Of a DNA stretch of 64,000 nucleotides, positions 61,136-64,000 are shown in pieces. The notes under the pieces were generated by a model. It saw only the letters and a program-made list of their open reading frames with translations, ran no database searches and had not been told where the DNA came from. The stretch's first letter is position 1. Each line of letters starts with the position of its first letter. A program made the translations under genes and the position numbers. Source of the stretch: Candidatus Brocadia pituitae (GTDB taxonomy: Bacteria > Planctomycetota > Brocadiia > Brocadiales > Brocadiaceae); contig AP021856.1 of assembly GCA_017347445.1 (NCBI GenBank), forward strand, positions 938,613-1,002,612, written 5' to 3'.

Positions 61136-62809
61136 TTATTTTTCCAACCCATAGGTCCATGCCAGAATGCTACCGTCCATATACTTTACATTGCTGAAAC
61201 CTGCGTTTTTCAGGATGCGATAGGCATGAGCGGCACGCAGGCCTGCACGACAGTATATAATAATCTCATTGGAACCATCGAGTTCTTGTGTTCGTGAAGC
61301 CAGTTTATCCAGAGGAATATGTTTGCTTCCCTTGATATGACCTCCCTTGTACTCCATTTCCGTCCTGACATCGAGCACAACAAACTCCTCACCTCTGTCA
61401 CGTCTTTCTGCAACCCGAGAAGGAAGGATACCCACCGTCTTTCCCGATAATTTATTCCCTAAGACGTTTGCAGCCACAATGATTGCATCCATAGACATGG
61501 CATAGGGTGGGGCATAGGCCAGATCGAGTTTGGAGATTTGGTCAACCGTTGCGCCAAAGGTCAGGGCAGTTGCAATAATATCGATACGCTTGTCAACCAC
61601 GCCCTCCCCCACGATCTCTGCACCCAGGAGCTTTTTTGTAGTCTTATCGGCAATGAGTTTGATAATAATGTCCTTTGTCTCAGGGTAGTAATGGGACTTG
61701 TCTCCCGCAGGGACAATAGCAGATTCAACCTCAAAACCTTCCTTCAGAGCCTCCCGTTCAGAAAGACCAACCTTTCCCACATTCAATTCGAATACCTTTG
61801 CGATCAGAGTACCCAGAACCCCCTGAAAAGTATCATTGCCACCCGTGGCATTTATGGCGGCAACACGACCCATCTTGGCTGCCGTAGACCCAAGGGGTAC
61901 CCACGCAGGTTTTCCCGTTACCAGATGGACGCTCTCGGCACAATCACCAGCGGCATATACGTCGGGGACATTTGTCTCCATCCGTTCATTTACTTTTATG
62001 GACTGTGAGATGCCAGTCACTATGCCAGACTCCTGGGCCAGTTTGGTATTGGGTTTGATGCCGATAGAGAGGATGACCATATCTGCAGGTAGTTTTTGCT
62101 TGCCCGTAATTACCGTTGTCACAGCGTCACCGCCGTTCCCTGCAAAGGATTTAACACCATCCGATGTAATGACCCCGACTCCCTTTTCCATCACGTGTTT
62201 CTGGACGAGCATCGCCATATCCTTATCCAATGGCGGCAGGATCTGATCGAGGAGTTCAACTACAGTCACCTTGATACCGCGCAGAACCAGATTTTCCGTC
62301 ATTTCCATACCAATAAGCCCGCCACCCACAATCACGGCATTTTTTACCTTTCCGCTATCCACACATGCCCTTATCCTTAACACATCGCTAACCGTTCTCA
62401 GGGTAAAGATATTATCCAGAGAAATTCCTGGCAGGGGAGGAATAATGGGTTGTGCCCCCGTGGCGATAATAAGCTTGTCGTAACTCAGGGTGAGGTCGCT
62501 CTTTTTCTCAAGATCCCTAACGCTAACCTGTTTGGATGTAATGTTAATGGCTGTAGCCTGATGGCGGGTAAAGACGTCGATGTTATGCATGTGCTTAAAA
62601 TAGGGCGGTTCCCGGAGGATGAGTTTTTTCGAATCCTTGATAACATTCCCGATAAAATAGGGCATGCCGCAACCTGCGTAGGAGATGTATGGTTCATCGG
62701 TTACAACGGCAATCCTCATCGCGGGAGACTCACGACGCGCCTTTGCTGCCGCCTTCATCCCCGCTGCCACGCCGCCAATGATAAGAAGGTCTTGACTGTT
62801 GCTTGCCAT
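61136..62809 (-). CDS. CoA-disulfide reductase/NADH oxidase-like protein fused to rhodanese
   Basis: The 557-residue flavoprotein has FAD-binding LLIIGGVAAGMKAAAKARR, active-site SYAGCGMPY with Cys47, NAD-binding AVIVGGGLIGMEMTENL, DVYAAGDCAE and a dimerisation domain ending YAPPYAMSMD. A C-terminal rhodanese domain (about residues 455-557) has EFVVLDVRTEMEYKGGHIKGSKHIP and the active Cys in IIYCRAGLRAAHA. Such fusions reduce CoA disulfide or persulfide/polysulfide. It stands alone and divergent from the repeat region to the right. Confidence 0.92.
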   Translation of the reverse strand: MASNSQDLLIIGGVAAGMKAAAKARRESPAMRIAVVTDEPYISYAGCGMPYFIGNVIKDSKKLILREPPYFKHMHNIDVFTRHQATAINITSKQVSVRDLEKKSDLTLSYDKLIIATGAQPIIPPLPGISLDNIFTLRTVSDVLRIRACVDSGKVKNAVIVGGGLIGMEMTENLVLRGIKVTVVELLDQILPPLDKDMAMLVQKHVMEKGVGVITSDGVKSFAGNGGDAVTTVITGKQKLPADMVILSIGIKPNTKLAQESGIVTGISQSIKVNERMETNVPDVYAAGDCAESVHLVTGKPAWVPLGSTAAKMGRVAAINATGGNDTFQGVLGTLIAKVFELNVGKVGLSEREALKEGFEVESAIVPAGDKSHYYPETKDIIIKLIADKTTKKLLGAEIVGEGVVDKRIDIIATALTFGATVDQISKLDLAYAPPYAMSMDAIIVAANVLGNKLSGKTVGILPSRVAERRDRGEEFVVLDVRTEMEYKGGHIKGSKHIPLDKLASRTQELDGSNEIIIYCRAGLRAAHAYRILKNAGFSNVKYMDGSILAWTYGLEK

Positions 62810-62989
62810 AGTTACCTCAATTCACAATTAAGGGTACCCATAACAAAAAATGGCAACCGTTTCATTTTTGAAAAGCACCAATAGTTAAAAATGTTTTTGA
62901 GATAGCAGGTAGTGGCAATTCATGAATTGCCACTGCCTTGATGCCAAGGAATTTCAAAGTTTATAGCATGGCATACCAGACAACCCCCT

Positions 62990-63085
62990 GAATCCCCCTT
63001 TCTTAAGGGGGACTTCAAAAAATCCCATTAGCAATGGGGAGGACTTGAAGAAATCCCCCTTAAGAAAGCGGGCAAGGGGGTTGTA
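62990..63085. repeat. Inverted repeat CCCCCTTTCTTAAGGGGGA
   Basis: CCCCCTTTCTTAAGGGGGACTT and, 50 bases on, its near-complement AATCCCCCTTAAGAAAGCGGG. Each arm is itself partly palindromic (CCCCTT...AAGGGG). Typical intergenic repeat. Confidence 0.65.
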
Positions 63086-63311
63086 AAAAACCTCCCTATA
63101 ACGGAAAGATTTTACAAGGTAATACGGTAAATATCAATAAACAATCACGAAAATATTTGTATTGTTTCTCTTGACATGAAATTGGGTTCTGCTAAATTAC
63201 TCAGCCACTCAGCTGTCCCTGTGGATATAGGTCATGCTAATAATGAAATAATTGATAAATTATTGTATGGCATGAGATGTCAGAAATACTATTTGCAGAC
63301 ACATCCTTCCT

Positions 63312-63422
63312 CATTGCGTTTTACAACAAGAAAATGCATTAAAAGTTGCAGCCTTTGACCGCCATTTTATAGCGGCCGGTTTTCATGTAATTCCTGAAAG
63401 CAAGGACAGCTCTTTTACTTAA
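63312..63422 (+). pseudogene. PIN-domain (VapC-type) C-terminal remnant
   Basis: The frame HCVLQQENALKVAAFDRHFI continues with AAGFHVIPESKDSSFT and a stop. The AAFDRHF..AGF...P pattern is the C-terminal end of VapC-type PIN toxins. The N-terminal portion is not in this frame upstream. Confidence 0.6.
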
Positions 63423-63489
63423 ATTCTATATTGTGATAAAATGTGCATAATAATTTAAAAAACAATTAGACTAAATAGGAGGTCTTTAA

Positions 63490-63687
63490 ATGCCGGAGTT
63501 AAAAGTGCCTATATCAGCCGATGAAATCATTGAAGCAGTAATGAAAATGAAGAAAAAGGACAGAGAGGCTTTTATCAAGGACCTGCTTGCCATTACATCT
63601 CCTGATTACCTGCAAAGCATACAGGTGGCAAGAGAAGAGTATAAAGCGGGCAAAACGAAATCGCATAATGAGATTTTTGGCGGATGA
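63490..63687 (+). CDS. Small antitoxin-like protein
   Basis: A 65-residue charged protein (IIEAVMKMKKKDREAFIKDLLA, REEYKAGKTKSHNEIFGG) after AGGAGG. Length, charge and its ending in EI.G resemble antitoxins. The next ATG overlaps its stop (ATGA at 63684), where a toxin would start, but that frame has no recognisable toxin and is probably truncated. Confidence 0.5.
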   Translation: MPELKVPISADEIIEAVMKMKKKDREAFIKDLLAITSPDYLQSIQVAREEYKAGKTKSHNEIFGG

Positions 63688-63763
63688 ATTATAAGCTCAA
63701 TCTTATAATCAATGAAATGTTTTTGGAGAGATGTTTCTACTTCTTAAAGAAAGGCATCGGTGT

Positions 63764-64000
63764 TCATCTCTTTTTAAATCCCTTGAGCTTGGACAATACC
63801 AGTAAGAACTCCTTTTTTCCCATCTCCAGCATTTCCCAGTCTATAAAGTCGCTTTCTGTTTCATGACCGTGCCTGTTCTTTATCTTGCCGCTATCCCACA
63901 TTTTTTCAAATTCGCTGAAGGCAACACCGTATTTCTCTTCAAATTTCAGTATCTCCCTGGTGTACTATTCCAGCCTGTTTTCAATTGCGGAAAGGAGTAT
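63764..64000 (-). pseudogene. Antitoxin-like gene with an internal stop, cut by the window edge
   Basis: On the minus strand the frame reads YTREILKFEEKYGVAFSEFEKMW, then GHETESDFIDWEMLEM and LSKLKGFKKR with stop at 63764. Upstream the same frame continues (LLSAIENRLE) but is broken by TAG at 63965-63967. The EILKFEEKYG...FE..W..GKI....E.DF.DWE pattern is one I associate with small antitoxins next to DUF6516-type toxins. The nonsense codon and the window edge prevent a firm call. Confidence 0.5.

Larger units (their letters stand above)
62810..63489. other. Repeat-rich gap with a PIN-domain remnant
   Basis: Around 62990-63085 lies a large inverted repeat of the CCCCCTTTCTTAAGGGGGA type. At 63312-63422 a PIN-domain remnant follows (listed). 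A 60-codon frame at 63176 has no support. Confidence 0.6.

Noticed and set aside
63684-63866. A toxin gene overlapping the stop of the antitoxin-like gene at 63490
   Set aside because: The 60-codon frame has no RelE, PIN or other toxin pattern, and its second half is antisense to the frame at 63764.

Overview
The window looks like a chromosomal segment from a free-living, moderately AT-rich bacterium. I infer a planctomycete of the anammox type (Brocadiales). Supporting traits are small c-type cytochromes beside rubredoxin and ferritin-like proteins, a pyruvate phosphate dikinase, many short palindromic repeats, and many decayed toxin-antitoxin and mobile fragments between well-kept core genes. 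No rRNA gene or hydrazine/nitrite gene is present, so the assignment is an inference and not proof.

Layout. 0-4 kb: a phage-type structural protein ends abruptly at a palindromic repeat. A clear sigma-70 promoter and an S-box (SAM-I) riboswitch with attenuator follow, controlling a threonine-synthase-like PLP enzyme and a CysO-like sulfur carrier. 4-16 kb: a Ca2+/H+ antiporter, tRNA-Pro, a secreted S55-peptidase/beta-propeller pair, TsaC, RpiB, a DUF1566 protein whose C-terminus looks like a diversity-generating-retroelement variable region, a RelE-type toxin-antitoxin pair, a LolA-like lipoprotein, a NapH/NosR-like polyferredoxin, and a decayed HEPN/MNT pair. 16-28 kb: Era, then a defence and toxin-antitoxin island. 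It holds DUF433/DUF5615 modules, HicBA, Vsr and a C5 methyltransferase, an HNH nuclease, an apparently N-truncated DISARM DrmA-like helicase and DrmB (DUF1998), with repeats and three copies of the vsr 5' end.

28-38 kb: GIY-YIG, DUF2851, two acyltransferases, PPDK, an alpha/beta hydrolase and a DUF1254 protein. 38-43.4 kb: a redox cluster of ferritin-like protein, aspartase/fumarase, monoheme cytochrome, rubredoxin, reaction-centre-like tetraheme cytochrome, thioredoxin reductase and a second ferritin-like protein. 43.4-52.3 kb: repeat debris, a complete IS630-family element, then a TonB receptor, an orphan ABC-type binding protein, a CHASE8-like histidine kinase broken by a short deletion, and two tandem response regulators.

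52.9-64 kb: DUF4438, the conserved rpsB-tsf-pyrH-frr block, tRNA-Lys and tRNA-Glu, a ferritin-like protein, an unknown membrane protein, an amidohydrolase, a YkgJ-type Cys-cluster protein and a CoA-disulfide-reductase/rhodanese fusion. It ends in toxin-antitoxin fragments.

The observations I find most worth following are the SAM-controlled ThrC-like/CysO-like pair, the DGR-like variable region, the Vsr-Dcm-HNH-DrmA/B island with its repeated vsr fragments, and the reaction-centre-like cytochrome in a ferritin/rubredoxin operon.
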